A DNA stretch of 64,000 bases from contig NZ_FOUR01000002.1 of the NCBI RefSeq assembly GCF_900114925.1, positions 62,001 through 126,000 on the forward strand, in the 5' to 3' direction. Numbering within the stretch: the stretch's first letter is position 1; each line of letters begins with the position of its first letter. The translations under genes and the position numbers were made by a program. The DNA comes from Marinobacter pelagius (GTDB lineage Bacteria; Pseudomonadota; Gammaproteobacteria; Pseudomonadales; Oleiphilaceae). The notes under the pieces were generated by a model. The model was not told the origin of the DNA. It did not search any database and saw nothing but the letters and a program-made list of their open reading frames with translations. Shown here piece after piece: positions 1 to 8,180 of the stretch.

Positions 1-24
1 GGACGTCCAGTCAGATGCTCAGGC

Positions 25-58
25 ACCGGGCATGGGCTTCACCTGCCCGGTTTGTTAT
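25..58 (+). terminator. Possible terminator of a gene left of the window
   Basis: An 8-bp perfect stem (ACCGGGCA at 25-32 with TGCCCGGT at 44-51) is followed by a short, imperfect T-rich run (TTTGTTAT). It would end a plus-strand transcript entering from the left. It could also serve the minus-strand lipase gene that ends at 96, but the T-run favours the plus strand. The tract is weak. Confidence 0.35.
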
Positions 59-95
59 GGCGGTATGATAGCGCCCGTTTCAGCGGCGTGTCATC

Positions 96-1583
96 TCAGG
101 ATGCACTGGAATCGGAATTGCTTATCAGCCGGAGTTCGGCGGTTCGTCGATTCTGCTGTTTCAGGCGCCTTACGCATCGCTCCAGGGTCTTGGAGATCCG
201 GGCATGGGAGCGGATCATCGAGATTTTCGGCCAGGTGGCACGTTCTCCGGCCAGGATCATCTCCCGGACATAGGCCGGATCGGGATTGGCCAGCATCCGG
301 CTGAAATCCCGCACCGAGTAGGACGGTGCGATGGTGACATCGCCGGAATACCGCTGGGCCATGATGGTGTACATCTGCCCGGATACCTGCCGGAGTAGTT
401 CCGGCCGCAAGCGTTTGCGCAGGTAATCGAACACCCCCTGGCCGTGGAACTGGATCTCGGACTTGAGCAGGTGCATCGGCAGCCTGGCCAGGGACAGCTT
501 TTCGTCCTCGCCCCGGCCACTCAGGAACGGCACAACGTGCGGGTTGGTCTGGCTGACGATGGTGAAGTTCACATCGTACAGGTGCATCAGGCGCTCAATG
601 GGCAGATCACTGACCACGGAGCCATCCACGAACTTCACCTTGGGCATGTAAGGCAGCGCGTTACCGTGGAGGTCCTTCTTCATCAGGGTGACCGGCGGGA
701 AAATCCCGGGGACCGCCGCGCTGGCCAGGGCCGCGCTCCAGACCAGCAGATAGGGCGACGTGTAGCCACACAGCAGCCGGGCTTTCTGATTTGCCTGGAC
801 GGGCGATACGCTGATGTTGATCGACCGGCCGGTGCGCTGATAGGCCTCTTCGAAGGAGTACTCACCGATATTGGCGCGCAGACAGGAGCGCAGCTGTTCC
901 TGGTCCATGAGGCCGTCGCCACGCATGGCACTGAGCAGGCCTCGCCATTTCCAGGCCTTGAGATTATGGTTTTCCGGAACCAGCATTTCCGGGATTTCGG
1001 CGTCGGTGTGCACACCCAGAATGGCCGCGATAATGGCGCCGCTGCTGGATCCGGCCACCACCTGGGGCAGCAACCCCTTCTCCCAGAGGGCCTTGATCAC
1101 CCCGAAATGGAACATCCCCAGGGTGGCACCGCCACTGAGCAACAACGTGGGCCGGCCGTAACTGGTCAGGGTGTCCCGGAAGAACTGGAGCTTGTCGGCC
1201 ACGGGGAAGCCCGGCACCGGATTGTCACAGAGAAAATCGAGGGATTCACAGACCTGGGTGATGTATTCCTCGATCAGGTGTTTGGTACCCACCCTTGAGC
1301 GGGTGTAGAGGGCCGCATTACCCATGTTACCGAGGTCATGGTGCAGGCCCTCGCGAAGCGCACGCTTGAGGCGCTCGAAGTCATTCTGCTGGCGATACTG
1401 CTTGAGGTTGCTCAGGCGATCGTAGATGAGCTCGTAGTGATAGAGGTCGGAGACAAACTCCTCCTTCCACTCGGCGTTGCCCTCCAGGAAATCCAGCTCC
1501 AAGGCTGCGGCTTTCCAGACCTCGTAATTCGGAGCCTCCGCCAGCATCTTCCGGTACTTCGCAATCCTCGCATCCTTGATCAC
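96..1583 (-). CDS. Patatin-like phospholipase with N-terminal DUF3336 domain
   Basis: Predicted serine lipase/acyl hydrolase of the patatin family. Residues 1-140 form the helical DUF3336-like region that precedes the catalytic domain in many bacterial and fungal members. A glycine-rich oxyanion loop (SGGATLGMFHFG) starts near 150, the nucleophile elbow GSSSG is at 178-182 (Ser180), and the catalytic Asp is in FVDGS (Asp320). All parts of the Ser-Asp dyad are present, so it should be active. There is no signal peptide, suggesting a cytoplasmic or inner-membrane-associated enzyme. The GTG start at 1583 follows a GGAGG ribosome site. It lies 26 bp after the MlaA-type gene, so the two are probably co-transcribed, which suggests a role in membrane phospholipid turnover. 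Confidence 0.88.
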   Translation of the reverse strand: MIKDARIAKYRKMLAEAPNYEVWKAAALELDFLEGNAEWKEEFVSDLYHYELIYDRLSNLKQYRQQNDFERLKRALREGLHHDLGNMGNAALYTRSRVGTKHLIEEYITQVCESLDFLCDNPVPGFPVADKLQFFRDTLTSYGRPTLLLSGGATLGMFHFGVIKALWEKGLLPQVVAGSSSGAIIAAILGVHTDAEIPEMLVPENHNLKAWKWRGLLSAMRGDGLMDQEQLRSCLRANIGEYSFEEAYQRTGRSINISVSPVQANQKARLLCGYTSPYLLVWSAALASAAVPGIFPPVTLMKKDLHGNALPYMPKVKFVDGSVVSDLPIERLMHLYDVNFTIVSQTNPHVVPFLSGRGEDEKLSLARLPMHLLKSEIQFHGQGVFDYLRKRLRPELLRQVSGQMYTIMAQRYSGDVTIAPSYSVRDFSRMLANPDPAYVREMILAGERATWPKISMIRSHARISKTLERCVRRLKQQNRRTAELRLISNSDSSAS

Positions 1584-1609
1584 CCTGGCCTCCTCACGTG
1601 TCGCGCCGG

Positions 1610-2389
1610 TCAGAAATCCTCAAGCATCAGGTCTTCGTCGTCGCCACTGGCAAACGGATCTTCAGTCACCTTACCATCATTGATGAGGAATTCACGGCGT
1701 TGCAGGAAGGCATTGCGCACGAAGGTGTAGCTATCGCCGGAGATAAACCCTTCGGCCGGAATCAGATCCGCCCGCTTGTCCACGACCTGCAAGGCCCGGG
1801 CGTAGTAGACCTCAGGACTTTCGGCGGCATCCCACAGCGACGGGAACACAAAACCATCTGTTGCGAGGCCACTGAAATGCCGTGGCGTTGATGGCCCAAG
1901 GAAAGGCAGCATCAGATAAGGCCCGGAGCCGGCACCCCAGTACCCCAGGGTCTGGCCGAAATCCTCCGGCCGCTCCGGCAGATCAAATGCCGTGGCCACA
2001 TCGAACAGGCCACCCAGCCCGAACACCGTGTTATAGGTAAAGCGCCCTGCGGCAACCACAGCGGATTCACCCTTCAGTTGCAGGAGGCTGTTAATGAAGT
2101 TCCGGACTTCCGTGAGATTATTGAAGAAGTTGGTGACACCCCGGTCGACAACCCGTGGCGTGAATGTACGATAGGTCTGGGCTACCGGCTTCAGGAACCA
2201 GCGGTCAATGGTTTCATTGAAGGTAAAAACGCTGCGATTCCAGGACTCGTAAGGATCTTTCGGATCAACCGGCACAGAGCCTTCCGGCGCGGGCTCCTGC
2301 ATCGCCTGGGCCTGCACCTGACCCGCCATCAACATGGTCAGGATCAGCATAACCATGGGAAAGCGCCCGGAAAAAAGTTGTCTCATCAT
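1610..2389 (-). CDS. mlaA: MlaA/VacJ family outer-membrane lipid asymmetry protein
   Basis: Homologue of MlaA, which removes misplaced phospholipids from the outer leaflet of the outer membrane and passes them to the Mla pathway. The family signature DPYESWNRSVFTFNE, then PVAQTYR, a conserved SLLQLKG-like helix and DFGQTLGYWG are visible. The N-terminus is a cleavable signal sequence ending near AGQVQAQA. No cysteine follows it, so there is no lipobox, unlike E. coli MlaA, a lipoprotein. At 259 residues the length is normal. It is the first gene of a two-gene operon with the patatin lipase and is divergent from the thioesterase gene at 2481. Other mla genes are not in the window. Confidence 0.9.
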   Translation of the reverse strand: MMRQLFSGRFPMVMLILTMLMAGQVQAQAMQEPAPEGSVPVDPKDPYESWNRSVFTFNETIDRWFLKPVAQTYRTFTPRVVDRGVTNFFNNLTEVRNFINSLLQLKGESAVVAAGRFTYNTVFGLGGLFDVATAFDLPERPEDFGQTLGYWGAGSGPYLMLPFLGPSTPRHFSGLATDGFVFPSLWDAAESPEVYYARALQVVDKRADLIPAEGFISGDSYTFVRNAFLQRREFLINDGKVTEDPFASGDDEDLMLEDF

Positions 2390-2429
2390 ACACTCTCGGG
2401 TTGTGAATCTTGTTTCGCTTCGTCGAAAA

Positions 2430-2458
2430 TACCGGCGCTATCCGCTTGTCATTATAAT
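2430..2458 (+). promoter_or_regulatory. Candidate sigma-70 promoter for the thioesterase gene
   Basis: A perfect TATAAT lies at 2453-2458, 22 bases before the start codon at 2481. The matching -35 region (around 2430-2435) is weak. The 91-bp gap also has to hold the divergent mlaA promoter on the other strand. Confidence 0.4.
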
Positions 2459-2480
2459 TTTTATCTTCCGGAGGAGTCCG

Positions 2481-2888
2481 ATGTCAGTACCAGGTAATCT
2501 TGTCAGCACCCTGGAAACGCCCCTGCGCTGGGGCGACATGGATGCATACGGCCATGCCAACAATACAGTTTATTTCCGCTTCTTCGAGGAGGCCCGGATT
2601 ACCTGGTTTTCGTCCCTGAATGTCGGAGGCCCGGAAGAGCCCACCGGACCCGTCATTATAAAGACCAGTGCCACCTTTCTGAAAGAACTGACCCATCCTG
2701 CTTCGGTAATAGTGGAAACCTACGCCGACAGGGCCGGAAACACCAGTCTGGACACTTACTATTTGTTAAAAGATGCAAAAACCGGAGAGGTCTATTCGGA
2801 AGGTTACGCAAAAGTAGTGTGGTTTGACCGGACCGCCCGAACCTCAACGGCGCTGCCAGATACCCTGAGGCAACTGGCAGCCCGTTAA
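2481..2888 (+). CDS. Acyl-CoA thioesterase, YbgC/FadM-like 4HBT hotdog family
   Basis: Small single-domain hotdog-fold thioesterase of 135 residues, the normal size for the 4HBT family. The N-terminal half has the signature RWGDMDAYGHANNTVYFRFF, whose Asp (in GDMDAYGH) is the usual catalytic acid. It should hydrolyse acyl-CoA or acyl-ACP thioesters in the cytoplasm; the chain-length preference cannot be read from sequence. I chose ATG 2481 because it follows GGAGG at good spacing and begins exactly where family members do, although the frame stays open upstream to 2334. It is a single gene convergent with the KAS III-like gene at 2898. Confidence 0.87.
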   Translation: MSVPGNLVSTLETPLRWGDMDAYGHANNTVYFRFFEEARITWFSSLNVGGPEEPTGPVIIKTSATFLKELTHPASVIVETYADRAGNTSLDTYYLLKDAKTGEVYSEGYAKVVWFDRTARTSTALPDTLRQLAAR

Positions 2889-2897
2889 GGCTTCAGA

Positions 2898-4019
2898 TCA
2901 ACGGCGGCGAACCACCACGCTGCCGATGGAATAACCGGCACCGAAGGAGCAGATTACCCCCAGGTCGCCGGATTCCAGGTCGTCCTTGTGCTTGTGGAAG
3001 GCGATGATCGAGCCGGCGGAACTGGTGTTGGCGTATTCATCCAGGATCACCGGCGCTTCCTCTTCGGTCGCGTCCCGGCCCAGAACCTTCCGGGCAATCA
3101 GCTGATTCATGTTCAGGTTGGCCTGGTGCAGCCACATCCGGCGCAGGTTCTCCGGAGACAGCGCCAGCGCTTCCAGGTGGCTTTGGATAGTCTGGGCCAC
3201 CATCGGAGAGACTTCCTTGAACACCTTGCGGCCTTCCTGGACAAAGAGCTTATCCGGCTTGCCAATGCCCGATTCATCCGCGCGGTTCAGGAAACCGAAG
3301 TTGTTGCGGATGTTGTTGGAAAACTTGGTCTTCAGGCTGGTACCGAGGATCTCGAAACCCTGCCCTTCTTTGGTGTTTTCTTCGCGCTCTACCAGAATGG
3401 CGGTACAGGCGTCACCGAAGATGAAATGGCTGTCCCGGTCCCGGAAGTTCAGGTGTCCGGAGCAGATTTCCGGGCTCACTACCAGTACGGAACGGGCGGC
3501 GCCGTTCTCCACGGAATTGACCGCAGCCTGCAGACCAAAGGTGGCGGAGCTGCAGGCCACGTTCATGTCGTAGGCGAAACCGTCGATACCCAGGGCATCC
3601 TGCACTTCGATGGAGATCGCCGGGTAGGCGCGCTGCAAGTTCGAGCAGGCTACGATGACCGCATCCACATCCGCCGGGGTTTTACCGGCCTGTTCCAGTG
3701 CCTCATTGCAGGCGGCCACCGCCATGTCACACTGAACCGAGTGTTCGTCGTTGCTGCGCTCCGGGATGTAGGGCGTCATCCGACGCGGGTCGAGAATGCC
3801 TTCCTTGTCGATCACATGCCGGCGCTTGATACCAGACGCCTTCTCGATAAATGCAGAAGAGGAATGCTGCAGCGCGGCGATGTCACCGCGCTCGATTTCC
3901 CCGGCATGCTCGTCGTTATACAGGTCAACGAACTGGTTGAACGCTTCGACCAGCTCATCGTTATCAATTGTTGCAGGCGGTGTGTACAGACCAGTTCCGC
4001 TAATGACGGCTTTAATCAC
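2898..4019 (-). CDS. Beta-ketoacyl-ACP synthase III-like condensing enzyme (FabH family)
   Basis: Thiolase-fold condensing enzyme with the full KAS III triad: Cys156 in NVACSSATFG, His298 in MWLHQANLN and Asn331 in EYANTSSAG. It would join an acyl-CoA primer to malonyl-ACP. At 373 residues it is longer than canonical FabH (about 320). It has an insert after residue 30 and an IKRRHVID motif, resembling the Pseudomonas FabH-like group that feeds medium-chain acyl-CoA from beta-oxidation into fatty acid synthesis. That assignment is inference. The start is GTG at 4019 after a GGGG-type ribosome site. It stands alone, not inside a fab operon. Confidence 0.85.
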   Translation of the reverse strand: MIKAVISGTGLYTPPATIDNDELVEAFNQFVDLYNDEHAGEIERGDIAALQHSSSAFIEKASGIKRRHVIDKEGILDPRRMTPYIPERSNDEHSVQCDMAVAACNEALEQAGKTPADVDAVIVACSNLQRAYPAISIEVQDALGIDGFAYDMNVACSSATFGLQAAVNSVENGAARSVLVVSPEICSGHLNFRDRDSHFIFGDACTAILVEREENTKEGQGFEILGTSLKTKFSNNIRNNFGFLNRADESGIGKPDKLFVQEGRKVFKEVSPMVAQTIQSHLEALALSPENLRRMWLHQANLNMNQLIARKVLGRDATEEEAPVILDEYANTSSAGSIIAFHKHKDDLESGDLGVICSFGAGYSIGSVVVRRR

Positions 4020-4123
4020 GCTAACCCCACGTCAAGACAGTGAAAACTTGATGACAGAATGATGCACTGTCGGAAATACTAACACAGTCATCCGGATTTT
4101 CCCGTTAGCCTTCGTTACCAGGC

Positions 4124-7100
4124 TCAGACCCTTGTTTGCTCCCACTGTTTGTCCAGGCGTTTTACCGAAACCGTCATCGCGGTGCCCAGTTGCTGGGCGA
4201 AAAACGACACCCGGAACTCTTCCAGCATCCATCGGTACAGAACCAGCTCCGGATCACGGATACCCTGGCGCTGCTGCTCGTCGCGCTTGGCGGCATATCG
4301 GGCCCACAGGGGCTCGATGGTGTGCAGAAACTCCCGCTCCCGGCCCATTTCCCGGGGCATCTTCTCGAGCCGCACCAGGCAGGCCTCGAAGTAGACGCCG
4401 AACCGTGCCAGCCATTCCGGCGGGGTTGCCACCAGGAAGCCGGGATACACCAGGTTCTCCAGCTGGAACTTCAGGTCGGCCATGCTGTTGGCCAGCGCCA
4501 GGTTGATCTTGCCTTTCAGCTGCTTGGCAACCTTCTGGTAACCACTCATGGCCTCGTACAGGCGCTGATCCGCTTCCTCGAGGGCCGGAATAAAGTCCCC
4601 CCGCCGGGCATCAAAAATGCGGTCAAAGTCCGCCGGTGAGCGGGGTAGCTCGTCGGACAGAAAATGCTGGATCACGGTGGAGAGCAGCAGGTCATCCAGC
4701 AACACCCGGGCTTGTCCGACCGGCGCGAACATCAGGGCAGACTGCTTGAACCGGGGCAGTTTCCGCTCCAGGTCGTTCAGGGTGCTGCCGAAACGGTTAA
4801 CAATGAGGCGCGCAACGCCTTTCCTGGTGGTGTCTTCCGCCGTCAGGCGGTCCAGGCAGCGGATCTGACGTACGGTCTTGCCCAGATCCTCCAGCGCGGG
4901 GTATACCGTCACCTGCATACCGCCCTTCTCGGTCTGGACCTGGCGGGGCAGAGTGCCGAACTGCCAGTCGGCGTGTTCCCCCGAGGGCTGATCCTGCTTG
5001 CTGTCCCGGCTGACCGATGCCAGCGCCTCTTCCGCCTTGCCTTCCAGCTGGGACTGGATTTCACCGGTTTCCCGGCTCTCTGCCAGTACCTTGCCCTTGT
5101 CGCCCATGACCCGAAGGTTCATCCTCAGATGCCTCGGTAACTCGGCCTCGGACCAGGCTTCCGGATCAATACGCACACCGGTCATGCGGCGCAGCTCGTC
5201 CCCCAGTTGCTGGGTAAGCGGCGCATTGGAGGGCTGCATATTGGCCAGGGCGGCATCAACAAAATCCGGTACCGGCACGAAATTCCGGCGCAGAGCCTTG
5301 GGCAGCCCCTTCACCAGGGCAATGCACTTCTCCCGGAGCAGGCCCGGCACCAGCCACTCCAGGCGCCGGGACGGGATCTGCTTCAGTGCCATCAGGGGCA
5401 CCTGCATGGTGACGCCATCCCGCTCGCTGGTGGGCTCGAATTCATAGCTGAGGGGGTATTTGACGCCCTCCCACTCCAGATAATCCGGATATAGCTCGGC
5501 CGCTCCGGCATCCAGGGGGCGCTGCAGAACATCTTCCTCGGTGAGCTCCAGGTTCCGGAGTTCCTCAGCGGAAAGATTCTTCCACCAGGATTCGAAATGG
5601 CGGCCACTGACGATATCGTTGGGCAGTCGCTCGTCATAGAACGCGAACAGTACCTCGTCGTCTACCAGCAGGTCCCGGCGCCGGGTTTTCTTCTCCAGGT
5701 TCTCGACGGTATCGAGCATCTCCCGGTTGCGGGCGATGAACGGAGCCTTTGACCGGTAATCCCCTTCCACCAGGGCGCGGCGGATGAACAGGTTTCGGCT
5801 TTCAACCGGGTCCACCTTGGCGTAGGGAATGCGACGTTTGGGCACCACGTCGAGCCCGTACAGGGTCACTTTCTCGTAGCCCATCACCTGGGCGCGCTTC
5901 TGCTCCCAGTGGGGCTCGAAGTAATTGTGCTTGACCACATGACCGGCCAGCGGCTCGATCCACTCGGGCTGGATGGCGGCCACCATGCGGGCGAAGACCC
6001 GGCTGGTTTCGACAATTTCCGCCGCCACGATCCACTTGGGGGCGGACTTGGCGACCTTGGAACCGGGAAAGATCCAGACCTTGCGGTTACGGGTGGCCAG
6101 ATACTCTTTTTTCTCCAGCTTCACCGCCACCTGCCCCAGCAGGCCGGCCAGGATGGCCTTGTGAATCGGATCGTAACTGGCCGGCTCCTTGTTGAACGCC
6201 AGCTTCTGCTCACGACAGATCAGGGTGAGCTGGCGATGTATGTCCCGCCATTCCCGCATACGCATCCAGCTCAGGAAGGTCTTCTGGCACAGCTTCTTGA
6301 GCTGGTTCTGGGACAGTTCCTGCCGCTGCTCTTCATACCAGTTCCAGATATTGAGCAGGGTGGCAAAATCGGATTCCTTGTCGTTGAACGGCGCATGGGC
6401 CTGGTCCGCTGCCTGCTGTTTGTCCTGCGGTCGTTCACGGGGATCCTGGATACTGAGCCCGGCGATCACCACCAGGGTCTCCGCCAGACTGCCCTGCTCT
6501 GCCGCAGTCACCAGCATCCGGGCCAGGCGCGGGTCCAGGGGCAGCTTGGACATGGTCCGGCCCAGGCCAGTCAGTTTCCGCTTGTCATCAACCGCACCCA
6601 GCTCTTCCAGCAGCTTGTAACCGTCGTTGATCTGCCGCTTGTCGGGCGCCTCCAGGAACGGGAAGTTGCGAATCTCGCCCAGGCCCGACGTGGCCATCTG
6701 CAGGATGACCGAGGCCAGGTTGGTGCGCAGGATTTCCGGATCGGTATATTCCGGCCGGTTGATGAAATCGGTCTCATCGTAGAGCCGGAAGCAAATACCC
6801 GGCGCCACCCGGCCGCAACGACCGGCACGCTGGTTGGCACTGGCCTGGGACACCGGCTCGATGGGCAGGCGCTGGATCTTCGAACGCACGCTGTACCGGC
6901 TGATCCGGGCCACCCCGGTATCGATCACATAGCGGATGCCGGGCACGGTGAGCGATGTTTCCGCCACGTTGGTGGACAACACGATGCGCCGGCCCCGGTG
7001 GGACTGGAATACCCGGTTCTGTTCCTGGTTGCTGAGACGGGAATACAGCGGCAGCACCTCGGTGTGCTTGAGATCGACGTGGCGGAGCACCTTGCTCAGG

Positions 7101-8059
7101 CTTCGGATCTCCCGCTCCCCGGGCAGGAACACCAGAACATCACCCGGAGGCTGTTTCTCGCTGCGTTCGTGATCCTCGATTTCCCCCAGGGCATCCAGCA
7201 CGCCATCGGTCCAGCTCTGGTCACGGTCATCCTCATCGCCGGTCAGGGGCCGGTAGCGGATATCCACCGGATAGGTGCGACCGCTGACCTCGATTACCGG
7301 GGCCTGGTCGAAGAATTCGCTGAATCGCTCCACTTCTATAGTGGCGGAGGTAATGATGACCTTGAGGTCCGGCCGTTTGGGCAGCAGCTGCTTCAGGTAT
7401 CCGAGCAGGAAATCGATGTTGAGGCTGCGCTCGTGGGCCTCGTCGATAATCAGGGTGTCGTAGCGATCCAGGAACCGATCGTGCTGGATCTCCGCCAGCA
7501 GGATGCCGTCGGTCATCACCTTGACCCGGGATTGCTCCGAAGTCTGGTCCGTGAACCGGACCTGGTAACCGATCTGCTGCCCGACCTGCTCGCCCAGCTC
7601 CTCGGCAATCCGGGCCGCCACACTCCGGGCGGCAATCCTGCGAGGCTGCGTGTGGCCCACCAGGCCCCGGATGCCGCGACCACTGTTCATGCAGATCTTC
7701 GGAATCTGCGTGGTTTTGCCGGAACCGGTCTCACCGGCGATGATCACCACCTGGTTCTGTTCAATGGCCTCGCGGATGTCATCGACCCGATCGGACACCG
7801 GCAGGGATTCGGGGAAGCTTGCCGGTTTGTGCAGGGCCTGGCGCTGACGGACTTTCTCAAGGCCCCGCTCCAGCCAGCCCGCCATTTTCTCCAGATCCTT
7901 CTGGCCCGGCTTGCCCTTGGTTCGGGCCACAGTCTTGACGATGCGGGCGGCCTCCTGCTGATTGCAGGCGTCCAGTTGCTCCATCATGGCCTTGACGGCC
8001 GCCTGGGAATCCGGGCGCGGAGAGGACGTTGCGGGACTGTCTGATGTGGTCTTTGGCAT
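4124..8059 (-). CDS. hrpA: ATP-dependent RNA helicase HrpA
   Basis: Very large DEAH-box helicase (1311 residues, matching E. coli HrpA at about 1300). Walker A GETGSGKTT lies at 109-117, the DEAH motif (IIDEAHERS) at 206-209, SAT in ITSATIEVE, and the C-terminal helicase motif QRAGRCGRV near 410. An HA2/OB-fold region follows, then the long DUF3418-type extension that marks HrpA rather than the shorter HrpB. In E. coli HrpA acts on mRNA and rescues stalled ribosomes. It is cytoplasmic. The first 90 residues form a charged helical lead. The gene is monocistronic, with about 100 bp before the KAS III gene downstream. Confidence 0.95.
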   Translation of the reverse strand: MPKTTSDSPATSSPRPDSQAAVKAMMEQLDACNQQEAARIVKTVARTKGKPGQKDLEKMAGWLERGLEKVRQRQALHKPASFPESLPVSDRVDDIREAIEQNQVVIIAGETGSGKTTQIPKICMNSGRGIRGLVGHTQPRRIAARSVAARIAEELGEQVGQQIGYQVRFTDQTSEQSRVKVMTDGILLAEIQHDRFLDRYDTLIIDEAHERSLNIDFLLGYLKQLLPKRPDLKVIITSATIEVERFSEFFDQAPVIEVSGRTYPVDIRYRPLTGDEDDRDQSWTDGVLDALGEIEDHERSEKQPPGDVLVFLPGEREIRSLSKVLRHVDLKHTEVLPLYSRLSNQEQNRVFQSHRGRRIVLSTNVAETSLTVPGIRYVIDTGVARISRYSVRSKIQRLPIEPVSQASANQRAGRCGRVAPGICFRLYDETDFINRPEYTDPEILRTNLASVILQMATSGLGEIRNFPFLEAPDKRQINDGYKLLEELGAVDDKRKLTGLGRTMSKLPLDPRLARMLVTAAEQGSLAETLVVIAGLSIQDPRERPQDKQQAADQAHAPFNDKESDFATLLNIWNWYEEQRQELSQNQLKKLCQKTFLSWMRMREWRDIHRQLTLICREQKLAFNKEPASYDPIHKAILAGLLGQVAVKLEKKEYLATRNRKVWIFPGSKVAKSAPKWIVAAEIVETSRVFARMVAAIQPEWIEPLAGHVVKHNYFEPHWEQKRAQVMGYEKVTLYGLDVVPKRRIPYAKVDPVESRNLFIRRALVEGDYRSKAPFIARNREMLDTVENLEKKTRRRDLLVDDEVLFAFYDERLPNDIVSGRHFESWWKNLSAEELRNLELTEEDVLQRPLDAGAAELYPDYLEWEGVKYPLSYEFEPTSERDGVTMQVPLMALKQIPSRRLEWLVPGLLREKCIALVKGLPKALRRNFVPVPDFVDAALANMQPSNAPLTQQLGDELRRMTGVRIDPEAWSEAELPRHLRMNLRVMGDKGKVLAESRETGEIQSQLEGKAEEALASVSRDSKQDQPSGEHADWQFGTLPRQVQTEKGGMQVTVYPALEDLGKTVRQIRCLDRLTAEDTTRKGVARLIVNRFGSTLNDLERKLPRFKQSALMFAPVGQARVLLDDLLLSTVIQHFLSDELPRSPADFDRIFDARRGDFIPALEEADQRLYEAMSGYQKVAKQLKGKINLALANSMADLKFQLENLVYPGFLVATPPEWLARFGVYFEACLVRLEKMPREMGREREFLHTIEPLWARYAAKRDEQQRQGIRDPELVLYRWMLEEFRVSFFAQQLGTAMTVSVKRLDKQWEQTRV

Positions 8060-8131
8060 TGAAAAGAGGAACCGGTGTAAAGCTCAGTGGGGTGGATTCG
8101 AGCAGCACAGTCTAGCGGAAAGTTACTGGCT

Positions 8132-8160
8132 TAAAAAAGAAAAACCCCGCCGGAGCGGGG
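8132..8160 (-). terminator. Rho-independent terminator of fadD
   Basis: On the minus strand a CCCCGC stem, UCCG loop and GCGGGG stem (plus coordinates 8145-8160) is followed by a long T-rich tract, seen on the plus strand as the A-run at 8133-8144. It lies 20 bp after the fadD stop codon at 8181 and separates fadD from hrpA. Confidence 0.9.
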
Positions 8161-8180
8161 TCTTCAGGATACCAACGGGA

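Noticed and set aside
5909..8044. A 711-codon open frame on the plus strand opposite hrpA
   Set aside because: It lies wholly antisense to a well-supported helicase gene and its residue make-up (rich in Gly, His, Leu, Gln) is typical of reading the opposite strand of GC-rich DNA.
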